Under the pieces are notes generated by a model. The model did not search any database. It had not been told where the DNA came from and worked only from the letters and a program-made list of their open reading frames with translations. From Methyloprofundus sp. (GTDB taxonomy: Bacteria; Pseudomonadota; Gammaproteobacteria; Methylococcales; Methylomonadaceae): DNA of 13,486 nt. The stretch is taken from NCBI GenBank assembly GCA_030636485.1, contig DAOVWV010000014.1, positions 1 through 13,486 of the forward strand, in the 5' to 3' direction. Below, in pieces: positions 7,638 through 13,486 of this stretch. Position numbers and translations under genes: made by a program. Each line of letters begins with the position of its first letter. Positions within the stretch are counted from its first letter, which is position 1.

Positions 7638-8011
7638 GTGTATATCCTATCGTTAAGGTTGTTTTTATGCTTCGCATGGTTACGCTTATGGGGCGGCTAA
7701 ACAAGCCGCCGCAATTGCACCTGCAATATAAGCTACTGGTAGACTCAGTCGCTAGAAAACTACAGTCGTGGCTGCGCGAAGTATATAGGGTACTGAACTC
7801 GTGCAGCACCCTGTTGGCGGATGAATGAAGAGAGACTATTTTTAAATCATAGGTTTGAAAAAAAACTATCCATCAAGGCAATGCATTGCAGCGCTGGCTT
7901 ATAATAAAAAATAAGCCAAGGTCATAAAATTACGTTAAAGTGTATCAGTATATTACACTTTAGCGAGTGATTTTAAACAATTCGTGATGACAAGAAAAAT
8001 AGGAGTAGATA
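7638..8011. other. Intergenic stretch between asmA and the small membrane gene, rich in inverted repeats
   Basis: No convincing gene. A perfect hairpin GGCGGC/GCCGCC lies at 7692-7697 and 7705-7710. It is enclosed by a longer imperfect pair, ATGCTTCGC/GCGAAGTAT (8 of 9, 7667-7675 and 7776-7784), with smaller pairs between (ATTGC/GCAAT). On the minus strand a short run read from about 7738 gives LPVAYIAGAIAAACLAAP and a stop at about 7685. It could be the decayed end of a membrane protein, but it is too short to call. A separate strong stem is at 7933-7965. Confidence 0.4.
7933..7965. promoter_or_regulatory. Near-perfect 12-bp inverted repeat upstream of the small membrane gene
   Basis: CGTTAAAGTGTA and TACACTTTAGCG pair at 11 of 12 positions around a 9-nt centre and end 46 nt before the start at 8012. 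No T-run follows, so a terminator is unlikely. An operator or a leader stem-loop for the downstream gene is the natural guess. Confidence 0.4.
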
Positions 8012-8257
8012 ATGTTAATTTTAATTAAACTGGCCGCGATTGTAACCATTGTTGTATTTTATCAAACCGGAAAGCATAATGGTGAAAATGGGATACGTTG
8101 GGCAGTCATTGGTTTTGTTGGCTATGTGCTAGGGTTTGCAATTGCCATGATGTTAATCGGTGAAACATTTATCGCCATTCTGATGGCCTGTATTACAGTT
8201 TATTTTACGCGTTTACAACTATTGAAGATGCTGGCTAAAAGAAAGGCACTTAATTAG
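8012..8257 (+). CDS. Small hydrophobic membrane protein, 81 aa, function unknown
   Basis: I do not recognise the family. A typical AGGAG ribosome-binding site lies about 7 nt before the ATG, so the gene is probably real. The protein has a hydrophobic stretch at about 2-17, a polar loop around 18-28 (QTGKHNGENGIRW), and two further hydrophobic spans at about 30-48 and 50-65. The tail is Lys/Arg-rich (RLQLLKMLAKRKALN). By the positive-inside rule the C-terminus would be cytoplasmic. It is transcribed alone, from behind a strong inverted repeat, and ends at a bidirectional terminator shared with the converging peroxiredoxin gene. No catalytic residues or Cys pairs are seen. It may belong to the many uncharacterised two- or three-span proteins, and nothing in the context assigns a role. 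Confidence 0.75.
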   Translation: MLILIKLAAIVTIVVFYQTGKHNGENGIRWAVIGFVGYVLGFAIAMMLIGETFIAILMACITVYFTRLQLLKMLAKRKALN

Positions 8258-8278
8258 CTGGGTGCAGGTATAAAAAAA

Positions 8279-8303
8279 GCGGGCTACCTTAGAGGTAGCC
8301 CGC
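8279..8303. terminator. Bidirectional intrinsic terminator between the small membrane gene and peroxiredoxin
   Basis: An 11-bp perfect GC-rich stem (GCGGGCTACCT / AGGTAGCCCGC, loop TAG) has seven As on its left (8272-8278) and TTTT on its right (8304-8307). It therefore has a T-tail on both strands and serves the two converging genes, which end at 8257 and 8326. Confidence 0.93.
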
Positions 8304-8325
8304 TTTTATGTGCAATAAAACCGAC

Positions 8326-8931
8326 TTATAACTTGTCAGCATTCTCGCTTAAGTATGATGCAACACCCGCTGGTGATGCATCCATACCGGAATCACCTTT
8401 AGTCCAGCCAGCCGGACATACTTCACCGTGCTCTTCATGGAACTGTAAGGCATCAACCATACGTAGCATTTCATCAATATTACGGCCTAAAGGCAGATCA
8501 TTGACAACCTGGTGACGAACCATGCCCGCTTTATCAATTAAAAAGCTACCACGATAAGCAACTGCTGGCGCATCTGCTTCAACATCATAGTCTTTAACAA
8601 TGGTATGTGCCATATCTGCTGCCATTGTGTAACGAACCGGGCCAATACCGCCCTCATTAATAGCGGTATTTCTCCAGGCGTTATGGGTGAAATGAGAGTC
8701 AATTGAAACGGCAATCACTTCAACGCCACGGCTGGTAAAATCATCCATTCTATGATCCAGAGCGATAAGCTCACTTGGACAAACAAAAGTAAAGTCTAAT
8801 GGGTAGAATACGATAACCGCATATTTACCTTTTGTTGCATCTGAAAAGCTGAAAGAATCAACGATATCGCCATTACCTAAAACAGCAGGAACCGTAAAAT
8901 CAGGGGCTTGCTTACCTACTAATACACTCAT
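8326..8931 (-). CDS. Typical 2-Cys peroxiredoxin (AhpC/Prx1 type), 201 aa
   Basis: This thiol peroxidase reduces hydrogen peroxide and organic peroxides. The peroxidatic Cys51 lies in FYPLDFTFVCPSE, which contains the PxxxTxxC active-site pattern (Pro44, Thr48). The resolving Cys172 is in HGEVCPAGW, as in typical 2-Cys enzymes that form intersubunit disulfides. Arg127 in AYRGSFLID is the expected catalytic Arg. A GGIG motif (94-97) and a YL rather than YF near the C-terminus (193-194) bear on hyperoxidation sensitivity. Prx1-type paralogues are often called tsa or ahpC, and I do not choose. A strong AAGGAG lies 7 nt before the ATG. The gene is alone, with its own promoter upstream and a shared terminator downstream. 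No ahpF or oxyR is in the window, so the reductant is probably thioredoxin (inference). Confidence 0.95.
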   Translation of the reverse strand: MSVLVGKQAPDFTVPAVLGNGDIVDSFSFSDATKGKYAVIVFYPLDFTFVCPSELIALDHRMDDFTSRGVEVIAVSIDSHFTHNAWRNTAINEGGIGPVRYTMAADMAHTIVKDYDVEADAPAVAYRGSFLIDKAGMVRHQVVNDLPLGRNIDEMLRMVDALQFHEEHGEVCPAGWTKGDSGMDASPAGVASYLSENADKL

Positions 8932-8975
8932 GTGTGTCTCCTTAGCTTAGTGCTTAAATGTAGAAAAAAATCATA

Positions 8976-9003
8976 ATTATACCCACGGCAAGGTGGATCA
9001 AAG
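8976..9003 (-). promoter_or_regulatory. Candidate promoter of the peroxiredoxin gene
   Basis: Read on the minus strand, a perfect -10 box TATAAT (8976-8981) follows a weak -35 CTTTGA (8998-9003) at 16 bp. The start site would be about 35-40 nt upstream of the coding start. I see no clear OxyR site. Confidence 0.45.
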
Positions 9004-9239
9004 AAATTCTACACTAAAATGCTAGGTTTTTCACAAAACTAATAAAAATATCTTTTGTTCAAGGATGAAATAGGGTACTCTTAAGATTCTACGAATAACT
9101 CGTAGCACAAAGTTACAAAAATTCAAGAATTTTTTGAAAGCTAGATAATATGTTAAGAGAAATTTTTCAGCCCAGTGTTTAGGGGATTTATTTTTCATTA
9201 ATATTTAACTTAGTCGTTTACTTAGTTCTGGAAGCCACA
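9004..9239. other. AT-rich non-coding stretch with small hairpins
   Basis: No ORF is supported here. The clearest structure is CTACGA/TCGTAG with a 5-nt loop (9089-9105). A weaker AAAAATT/AATTTTT pair follows (9117-9134). The stretch probably holds the promoters of the peroxiredoxin gene (leftward) and of the AP2 gene or its leader (rightward), but I cannot place the rightward one. Confidence 0.35.
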
Positions 9240-9371
9240 ATGAATTCGCAAAAACTTTCATATATGCTATTTCGACATGAAACCGGAAAGTTAGGCCGAA
9301 GGAAAATTAACACTGTAATACCTCGGATTTCTTCGGCGGTGGCAGTGTTCATCGCAGATAAAAATCACTGA
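9240..9371 (+). CDS. Possible small ORF, 43 aa, upstream of the AP2-domain gene
   Basis: The ORF begins ATG at 9240 with GGAAG five nt upstream, and ends at TGA 9371. It encodes a basic peptide with a mildly hydrophobic centre (VIPRISSAVAVFIADKNH at the C-terminal end). No family is recognised. The same bases also form several long complementary pairs, so this may be a structured RNA leader whose open frame is accidental, or a leader peptide within one. It lies 72 nt before the AP2 gene. Confidence 0.25.
   Translation: MNSQKLSYMLFRHETGKLGRRKINTVIPRISSAVAVFIADKNH
9253..9349 (+). ncRNA. Candidate structured leader RNA with interleaved stems upstream of the AP2 gene
   Basis: Three perfect 7-bp pairings occur within 100 nt: AACTTTC/GAAAGTT (9253-9259 and 9286-9292), GCCGAAG/CTTCGGC (9295-9301 and 9331-9337) and AACACTG/CAGTGTT (9309-9315 and 9343-9349). 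The last two are interleaved (A-B-A'-B'). They would form an H-type pseudoknot, or two mutually exclusive hairpins as in a switch. I do not match it to any riboswitch consensus I know. It is on the same strand as the AP2 gene, with about 94 nt between. The function is inference. Confidence 0.3.
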
Positions 9372-9443
9372 GTGTTATCTTTAAGCTAAAAAATTCATAA
9401 CTGAAGTGATTGTAACTTGATAAAACATTAAAGAAGTCTCATT

Positions 9444-9950
9444 ATGAAACATAAACATATCACCGAACCTGATGCTTTCGGTTATCAAGTCCGCATCGTC
9501 CGACGCGGTAAAGAGAATAGCCGCTATTTTTCACATAAACTATGGGGCAATCGAAATAAATCAGTTGCCGCTGCTATTGCCTGGCGTGACCAGATGCTAA
9601 TTGTTCTCAAAGGCAGTAGAACACGATTTCTGAAACCACCTAAAAATAAGACAACAACTGGCTTAACGGGTGTTTCAAGAACAATTAAATACGATAAAAG
9701 AAAAGATAAGAGTTACCTTTGCTACACGGTTTTTTGGGTTTGTAACAGAAAATCTCGTAACAAAACATTTCAAGTGGGTAATGTTGAGACAATTTCTGCC
9801 GATGATGAGCTACATGCCTTCCGAACGGCACGCTTATTTAGGAGTTGTTACGAATATGCCATTGATTACGACTTATCTTTTGATGATAGTGTTTTTGCTG
9901 GCTGGAAAAAGAAACGTTTATATGATGAGTTAGCGACGATAGTTGCTTAG
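9444..9950 (+). CDS. Protein with two AP2/ERF-like DNA-binding domains, 168 aa
   Basis: Two segments look like AP2-type folds (three strands plus a helix). The first spans ~10-52: GYQVRIVRRGKENSRYFSHK followed by a helix with AAAIAWRDQ. The second spans ~72-138: TGLTGVSRTIKYDKR, then YTVFWVCNRKSRNKTFQVG, then a helix with DELHAFRTARLFRSCYEY. The pattern Gly-Val near the start, an aromatic-rich strand, Lys-x-Phe-x-x-Gly and a helix rich in Ala/Arg is the AP2 hallmark. In bacteria such domains occur alone or beside homing nucleases; no HNH motif is visible here. The protein is very basic, consistent with DNA binding, probably as a regulator (inference). The ribosome-binding site is weak (AAGAAG, about 8 nt before the ATG). 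Long non-coding flanks and no operon partner suggest an accessory gene. Confidence 0.7.
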   Translation: MKHKHITEPDAFGYQVRIVRRGKENSRYFSHKLWGNRNKSVAAAIAWRDQMLIVLKGSRTRFLKPPKNKTTTGLTGVSRTIKYDKRKDKSYLCYTVFWVCNRKSRNKTFQVGNVETISADDELHAFRTARLFRSCYEYAIDYDLSFDDSVFAGWKKKRLYDELATIVA

Positions 9951-9975
9951 CTTATATATTCTTGTTTCTGTCTGT

Positions 9976-10085
9976 GCAAGCGTCACGGGAGGTTTTAATC
10001 CCATCTTGAGAGGAAGCGGGTCGTTTGCCTATGTGGGCTGCCTGCTTCCCTCAAGTTTGTAAACAAAGAGGGCTTGCCTGTTTTT
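9976..10085 (+). ncRNA. Candidate structured RNA or long 3' hairpin after the AP2 gene
   Basis: A long interrupted hairpin, CTTGAG-A-GGAAGC / GCTTCC-CTCAAG (10005-10017 and 10044-10055), has only one bulged base in 12 pairs and adds GG/CC inside. Before it lies GGGA/TCCC (9987-10002), and after it TTTG/CAAA (10056-10067). GCAAGC (9976-9981) can pair with GCTTGC (10072-10077) to close the whole set, and it is followed by TTTTT at 10081-10085. This could be the AP2 transcript's 3' end or an independent small RNA. I do not recognise 6S, SRP or any other known family. No promoter is clear. Confidence 0.3.
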
Positions 10086-10132
10086 GTCATGCTTGCGTTT
10101 ATGCGCAGCTGCGAATAGGGGAGGGCTGAGTT

Positions 10133-10258
10133 ATGCTTAATGGTTACGTTCTGGCTGAGCGTTACACATCATCAGGAAACTTTTTGCTGATAAGAGTAGA
10201 TTATTTTAGCCAGCATGATAAATATTCATATAAAATAGCTCATTATTTCTTTGTTTAA
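10133..10258 (+). CDS. Possible small protein or leader peptide, 41 aa, directly upstream of purC
   Basis: An ATG at 10133 follows a strong Shine-Dalgarno GGAGG (10120-10124, inside AGGGGAGGG) at an ideal 8-nt spacing. The frame runs 41 codons to TAA at 10258, only 14 nt before the purC start. The peptide ([20 protein letters not shown], then a polar, aromatic-rich tail ending YFFV) matches nothing I know. purC itself has no Shine-Dalgarno (TTCACCCGATAAT precedes its ATG), so translation of this ORF may help ribosomes start on purC. The frame differs from purC. The strong ribosome-binding site is the main support; the length is close to chance. Confidence 0.35.
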   Translation: MLNGYVLAERYTSSGNFLLIRVDYFSQHDKYSYKIAHYFFV

Positions 10259-10272
10259 TTTCACCCGATAAT

Positions 10273-11163
10273 ATGACTGCTCCAGCTGCTTTATTTGAAT
10301 CATCCATTTCCAATTTAAAACTACGCGCTCGTGGTAAAGTGCGCGATATTTACGATGTGGATGACAAGCACTTACTTATTGTAACGACTGACCGCTTGTC
10401 TGCCTTTGATGTGGTTTTGCCTGACCCTATTCCAGGTAAAGGGCGGGTATTGACTTCTGTTTCCAATTTTTGGTTTGAGAAAATGCAAGACATTATTCCT
10501 AACCACTTAGCCAGTCTTAGCTTGAAGGATGTGGTGCCTGATGATCAGGAGCGCGCGCAAATAGAAGGCCGTAGCATTATTGTAAAAAAATTAAACCCAC
10601 TCCCGGTTGAAGCCATTGTGCGAGGTTATTTAATTGGTTCAGGCTGGAAAGACTATCAAAGAACCGGTGGTGTCTGTGGCATTCAACTGGCTGAAAAACT
10701 GCAGTTAGCAGAACAGCTTCCTGAAGCGATTTATACACCCTCCACTAAGGCGGCTGTTGGAGATCATGACGAAAATATTTCATTTGCCGAAACGATTCCT
10801 TTGTTAGGTGAGGAAATGGCCTGTAAAGTCCGTGATGTCAGCCTTAGGCTTTATACCACAGCGGCAGCCTTTGCCAAACAACGGGGTATTATTATTGCCG
10901 ATACCAAATTTGAGTTTGGCCTGGATGATGATGGCAAATTATATTTAATTGATGAGGCGCTTACGCCTGATTCTTCGCGTTTCTGGCCCGTGGATCAATA
11001 TCAGCCTGGCATGAGCCCTCCTAGCTTTGATAAGCAGTTTATTCGTGATTATCTAGAAACATTAGACTGGGATAAAACCCCGCCAGGACCCGAATTACCT
11101 GATGACATTGTCGCTATCAGTAGTCAGAAATATCATGAAGCCGAATTGAAGTTAACTGAATAA
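10273..11163 (+). CDS. purC: Phosphoribosylaminoimidazole-succinocarboxamide (SAICAR) synthase, 296 aa
   Basis: PurC joins aspartate to CAIR with ATP to give SAICAR in de novo purine synthesis. Conserved blocks are [12 protein letters not shown] at 20-31 (nucleotide-binding loop), [20 protein letters not shown] at 38-57, [17 protein letters not shown] at 112-128, [19 protein letters not shown] at 210-228, and TPDSSRFWP at 231-239. At 296 residues it is the longer form seen in many proteobacteria and eukaryotes, not the ~240-residue E. coli type. I start at the ATG at 10273, which matches the family, although no Shine-Dalgarno precedes it. It stands apart from other pur genes. A 41-codon ORF lies 14 nt upstream, and radC converges from the right with a 16-nt gap. 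Confidence 0.97.
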   Translation: MTAPAALFESSISNLKLRARGKVRDIYDVDDKHLLIVTTDRLSAFDVVLPDPIPGKGRVLTSVSNFWFEKMQDIIPNHLASLSLKDVVPDDQERAQIEGRSIIVKKLNPLPVEAIVRGYLIGSGWKDYQRTGGVCGIQLAEKLQLAEQLPEAIYTPSTKAAVGDHDENISFAETIPLLGEEMACKVRDVSLRLYTTAAAFAKQRGIIIADTKFEFGLDDDGKLYLIDEALTPDSSRFWPVDQYQPGMSPPSFDKQFIRDYLETLDWDKTPPGPELPDDIVAISSQKYHEAELKLTE

Positions 11164-11179
11164 TAAAGCTGGGCAGACC

Positions 11180-11854
11180 TTATAACAGGCCATGCTCGGC
11201 AAAAGAGTATGGTACCCCATCGCCAATAATAAAATGATCCAATACGCGTATATCCAATAAGTCTAAAGCCTGTTGCAATTTATGGGTAATGGACTTATCG
11301 GCATGGCTAGGTTCCGAAATGCCCGATGGATGGTTATGCGCAAAGATAACCGCCGCCGCATTATGATCCAGTGCTTTTTTGACGACTTCTCTTGGATAGA
11401 CGCTGGCACCATCAATGGTGCCTCTAAACAGCTCTTCAAATTCAAGGATATGATGCTGGTTATCCAGAAACAAACAGGCAAAAACCTCATAAGGATAGTG
11501 CCTTAACTGACTACTTAAATAATGGCGCGTTGCCTCAGGGCTGGTTAATACATCACCCCGCTCCAGCTCTTCAAAGGTATGCCGTCGTGCCATTTCCAGA
11601 ACAGCCTGGAGTTGCGCATACTTGGCATTTCCCAACCCTTTTCCCTGAGTAAAGGTTGCGCAGTCGGCTTGCATTAAGGCCTGTAAGGAGCCAAACCCGG
11701 TTAATAAATCCTGTGCCAGGTCAACGGCCGTTTTACCCTGAATCCCAGTGCGTAAAAAAATGGCCAATAATTCTGCATCTGTTAAAGTGCCGGCTCCATG
11801 AGCCAGTAGTTTCTCTCTAGGCCGCTCATCCGCAGGCCAGTCTGTAATACGCAT
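11180..11854 (-). CDS. radC: RadC family JAMM/MPN+ domain protein, 224 aa
   Basis: RadC-type proteins carry a zinc-dependent JAMM fold of still uncertain cellular function; despite the name, a role in DNA repair is doubtful. Residues ~1-95 hold the UPF0758 N-terminal region with helix-hairpin-helix character ([40 protein letters not shown]). The JAMM site is His173-x-His175 in [13 protein letters not shown] with Ser183 and Asp186, and Glu141 in FEELFRGT. The length is the family norm. The ATG at 11854 has AAGGA about 7 nt upstream. It is divergent from coaBC, the gene order common in gammaproteobacteria, and ends tail-to-tail with purC. No terminator is visible between them. Confidence 0.95.
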   Translation of the reverse strand: MRITDWPADERPREKLLAHGAGTLTDAELLAIFLRTGIQGKTAVDLAQDLLTGFGSLQALMQADCATFTQGKGLGNAKYAQLQAVLEMARRHTFEELERGDVLTSPEATRHYLSSQLRHYPYEVFACLFLDNQHHILEFEELFRGTIDGASVYPREVVKKALDHNAAAVIFAHNHPSGISEPSHADKSITHKLQQALDLLDIRVLDHFIIGDGVPYSFAEHGLL

Positions 11855-11907
11855 TTTCTTCCTTGGCTAAAATAATATTTATATATTACAAAACTATAGA
11901 ACAAAAG

Positions 11908-11936
11908 TTGAAGTCTTGCCATAATAAGCATTTTAT
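11908..11936 (+). promoter_or_regulatory. Weak candidate promoter for coaBC-dut
   Basis: TTGAAG (11908-11913) and TTTTAT (11931-11936) are separated by 17 bp in the divergent radC-coaBC gap. The -10 box is poor, and the mRNA leader would be very short (about 7 nt), so a farther start is also possible. Confidence 0.25.
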
Positions 11937-11949
11937 TTACTAGGGTATT

Positions 11950-13149
11950 TTGATCTTGAAACGCATACTTTTAGGTATTAGTGGTGGTATTGCAGCGTAT
12001 AAATCGGCTGAACTACTCAGATTATTGGTGAAGCAGGGGTATGATGTCAGGGTTGTGATGACTTTGGCTGCAACACGATTTGTTACGCCACTTACTTTTC
12101 AGGCATTATCTGGGTATCCGGTACATACCCAATTACTGGATGAAAGCCAGGAAAATGCAATGGGTCATATAAACCTGGCTCGTTGGGCTGATGTGTTTCT
12201 TATCGCACCTGCCAGTGCAAATAGCATTGCAAAATTCAGCCATGGTCTTGCTAATGATTTACTAAGCACTCTTTACCTTGCCGCCGAATGCCCTGTTTAT
12301 ATTGCTCCGGCAATGAATCAGGCAATGTGGCATAAAGCGGTGACTCAGGAAAATATCCAGCACCTAACACAGCATGGGGTGAACTTTATTGGCCCTGAAG
12401 CTGGCAGTCAGGCTTGTGGCGATACAGGCCTGGGGCGTATGAGCGAGCCAGAAAACATTGTGCAAGAACTTGAGGCACTTAATGCCCCGAAGATTTTGCA
12501 CGGGAAAAAAATACTCATTACTGCAGGCCCTACACGCGAAGCTTTAGATCCTGTGCGCTATCTCACTAATAGAAGCTCAGGTAAAATGGGCTATGCCCTG
12601 GCAGAGCAGGCGCGACAACTCGGTGCTGAAGTCACCTTAATTAGCGGGCCGGTTCACTTAGCAGTGATAAAGAATGTTAAAATACATTTAGTTGAGAGTG
12701 CTGCCGATATGTATGCTGCTGTTATGCGTGAAATAGCCACACAGGATATAATGATAGCGGCTGCAGCCGTTGCTGATTATACGCCTGCTACGCTACAGGT
12801 GGAAAAAATAAAAAAGCAAGGTGAGCAGACCCAGCTAAATTTACAAAGAACCACAGATATAGTGGCCAGTGTTGCTCGCTTAAGCGATAGACCTTATACC
12901 GTGGGTTTTGCGGCTGAAACACAGGATCTGGCACAGTATGCCCAGGATAAATTGCAGCGCAAAAATCTGGATATGATTGCCGCTAACTGGGTGGGACAAG
13001 CTGAAGGTGGGTTTGACTCAGACCTTAATGCCTTGCATGTATATTGGGATAATGGTGAAAAGAGCTTTAAAATGACCGATAAATTACAACTTGCTAAGCA
13101 GTTATTGACTTTAATTGCAGAGAGATTAAATGCAGAAAGTACAACTTAA
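11950..13149 (+). CDS. coaBC: Bifunctional phosphopantothenoylcysteine decarboxylase / phosphopantothenate-cysteine ligase (CoaBC), 399 aa
   Basis: CoaBC makes two successive CoA-pathway steps: CoaB joins cysteine to 4'-phosphopantothenate (CTP-dependent), and CoaC decarboxylates the product with FMN. The CoaC half (1-~180) has the flavin loop [15 protein letters not shown], active-site His73 in [10 protein letters not shown], Asn123 in PAMNQAMW, and Cys156 in [10 protein letters not shown]. The CoaB half (~186-399) shows [20 protein letters not shown] at 190-209, SSGKMG, AVADYTP at 273-279, the KIKK loop (286-289) and VGFAAET. The start must be a TTG: an in-frame TAG lies at 11941-11943, and the conserved flavin loop begins about ten residues later. 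TTG at 11950 or 11956 fits; AGGG at 11942-11945 precedes both. Its 3' end overlaps dut by 20 nt. Confidence 0.96.
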   Translation: MILKRILLGISGGIAAYKSAELLRLLVKQGYDVRVVMTLAATRFVTPLTFQALSGYPVHTQLLDESQENAMGHINLARWADVFLIAPASANSIAKFSHGLANDLLSTLYLAAECPVYIAPAMNQAMWHKAVTQENIQHLTQHGVNFIGPEAGSQACGDTGLGRMSEPENIVQELEALNAPKILHGKKILITAGPTREALDPVRYLTNRSSGKMGYALAEQARQLGAEVTLISGPVHLAVIKNVKIHLVESAADMYAAVMREIATQDIMIAAAAVADYTPATLQVEKIKKQGEQTQLNLQRTTDIVASVARLSDRPYTVGFAAETQDLAQYAQDKLQRKNLDMIAANWVGQAEGGFDSDLNALHVYWDNGEKSFKMTDKLQLAKQLLTLIAERLNAESTT

Positions 13150-13486
13150 AATATTAGATTCACGCCTCGGAAAAGAGATTCCTATGCCCCACTATGCCAC
13201 TGATGGCTCTGCGGGTATAGATTTACGGGCTTGTATAGAGTCTGAAATAACGCTACAGCCTGGAGAAACAACCCTGATTTCAACCGGGATCGCAATCCAT
13301 ATTAATGACCAGCATTTGGCGGCGGTTCTATTGCCCCGGTCTGGTTTAGGGCATAAGCATGGCATTGTACTCGGCAACTTAGTCGGGTTAATTGATTCCG
13401 ATTATCAGGGACAGGTTTTTGTATCCTGCTGGAATCGTGGTCATGATGCTTTTACCATTAATATTGCTGAGCGTATTGCACAAATG
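13130..13486 (+). CDS. dut: dUTP diphosphatase (5' part, cut by window edge)
   Basis: The trimeric dUTPase hydrolyses dUTP to dUMP and pyrophosphate. This keeps uracil out of DNA and feeds thymidylate synthesis. The first 119 residues are present. Motif 1 is AGIDLRA (28-34), motif 2 PRSGLG (69-74), motif 3 GLIDSDYQG (86-94) with catalytic Asp89, and motif 4 ERIAQM at the window edge. Motif 5, the C-terminal P-loop-like tail, lies beyond. The ATG at 13130 overlaps the end of coaBC by 20 nt in another frame, with GAGAG upstream inside coaBC, so the two are co-transcribed and probably translationally coupled. The coaBC-dut pairing is a common gammaproteobacterial operon. Confidence 0.96.
   Translation, partial: MQKVQLKILDSRLGKEIPMPHYATDGSAGIDLRACIESEITLQPGETTLISTGIAIHINDQHLAAVLLPRSGLGHKHGIVLGNLVGLIDSDYQGQVFVSCWNRGHDAFTINIAERIAQM

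Noticed and set aside
7546..7809. 87-codon minus-strand ORF overlapping the start of asmA
   Set aside because: It overlaps the asmA N-terminus in another frame, reads as low-complexity Cys/Ser-rich sequence, and its start lies among inverted repeats with no ribosome-binding site.
7821..7904. 27-codon ORF (MNEERLF..) before the small membrane gene
   Set aside because: No Shine-Dalgarno precedes it, it is very short, and nothing in it is recognisable.
10091..10113. Purine-repressor-like site (GCTTGCGTTT, CGCAGCTGCG) upstream of purC
   Set aside because: It does not form the ACGCAAACGTTTNCGT-type palindrome, and the CGCAGCTGCG palindrome alone is not a PurR box.
11273..11506. ORFs opposite and inside radC (both strands)
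   Set aside because: Shadows of the intact radC gene, whose JAMM motif and length are complete.
1..13486. tRNA, rRNA, CRISPR arrays and complete insertion sequences
   Set aside because: I looked for tRNA T-loop patterns, regularly spaced repeats and transposase motifs and saw none. The only repeats are the 43-bp pair and the palindromic element.

Overview
The window looks like a chromosomal segment from a moderately AT-rich gammaproteobacterium. RadC next to CoaBC-Dut, a zinc-type ribosomal protein L31, a hexameric-type citrate synthase, an AsmA protein, RhlE and PurC all read like gammaproteobacterial versions. Citrate synthase, PurC and Dut have textbook family motifs. A methanotroph-like (Methylococcales) lineage is my guess from overall gene flavour, including the bacterial AP2-domain gene. 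It is not shown by the sequence.

Layout, left to right. (1) The 5' half of a DEAD-box RNA helicase (RhlE type) runs off the left edge on the minus strand. Its upstream DNA carries the first ~19 codons of a Moco guanylyltransferase (mobA), which then decays. (2) Beside that scar lies a large Fic AMP-transferase gene with an AbiEi-like N-terminal part. Three copies of an AT-rich half-site sit upstream of it. (3) xth (exonuclease III, minus) is divergent from rpmE-gltA (plus), which have a good sigma70 promoter and a strong terminator after gltA. This block is flanked by two direct 43-bp repeats. The second repeat abuts a MITE-like inverted repeat. (4) A long asmA gene (minus) is followed by a 374-bp intergenic stretch with several inverted repeats and a small membrane protein gene. 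That gene converges on a 2-Cys peroxiredoxin through a shared bidirectional terminator. (5) An accessory-looking stretch (about 8.93-10.27 kb) holds a protein with two AP2/ERF-like domains, long non-coding flanks with overlapping inverted repeats (a possible pseudoknot), and two small ORFs with good ribosome-binding sites. (6) The right end is housekeeping: purC converges with radC, and coaBC (TTG start) overlaps dut, which runs off the right edge.

Functionally, the core genes cover the TCA cycle (gltA), purine synthesis (purC), CoA synthesis (coaBC), dUTP removal (dut), DNA repair (xth), peroxide defence (peroxiredoxin), translation (rpmE) and envelope maintenance (asmA). The parts most worth a second look are the mobA scar beside fic, the fic control region, the structured leader upstream of the AP2 gene, and the small ORF placed immediately before purC, whose own start lacks a Shine-Dalgarno sequence.
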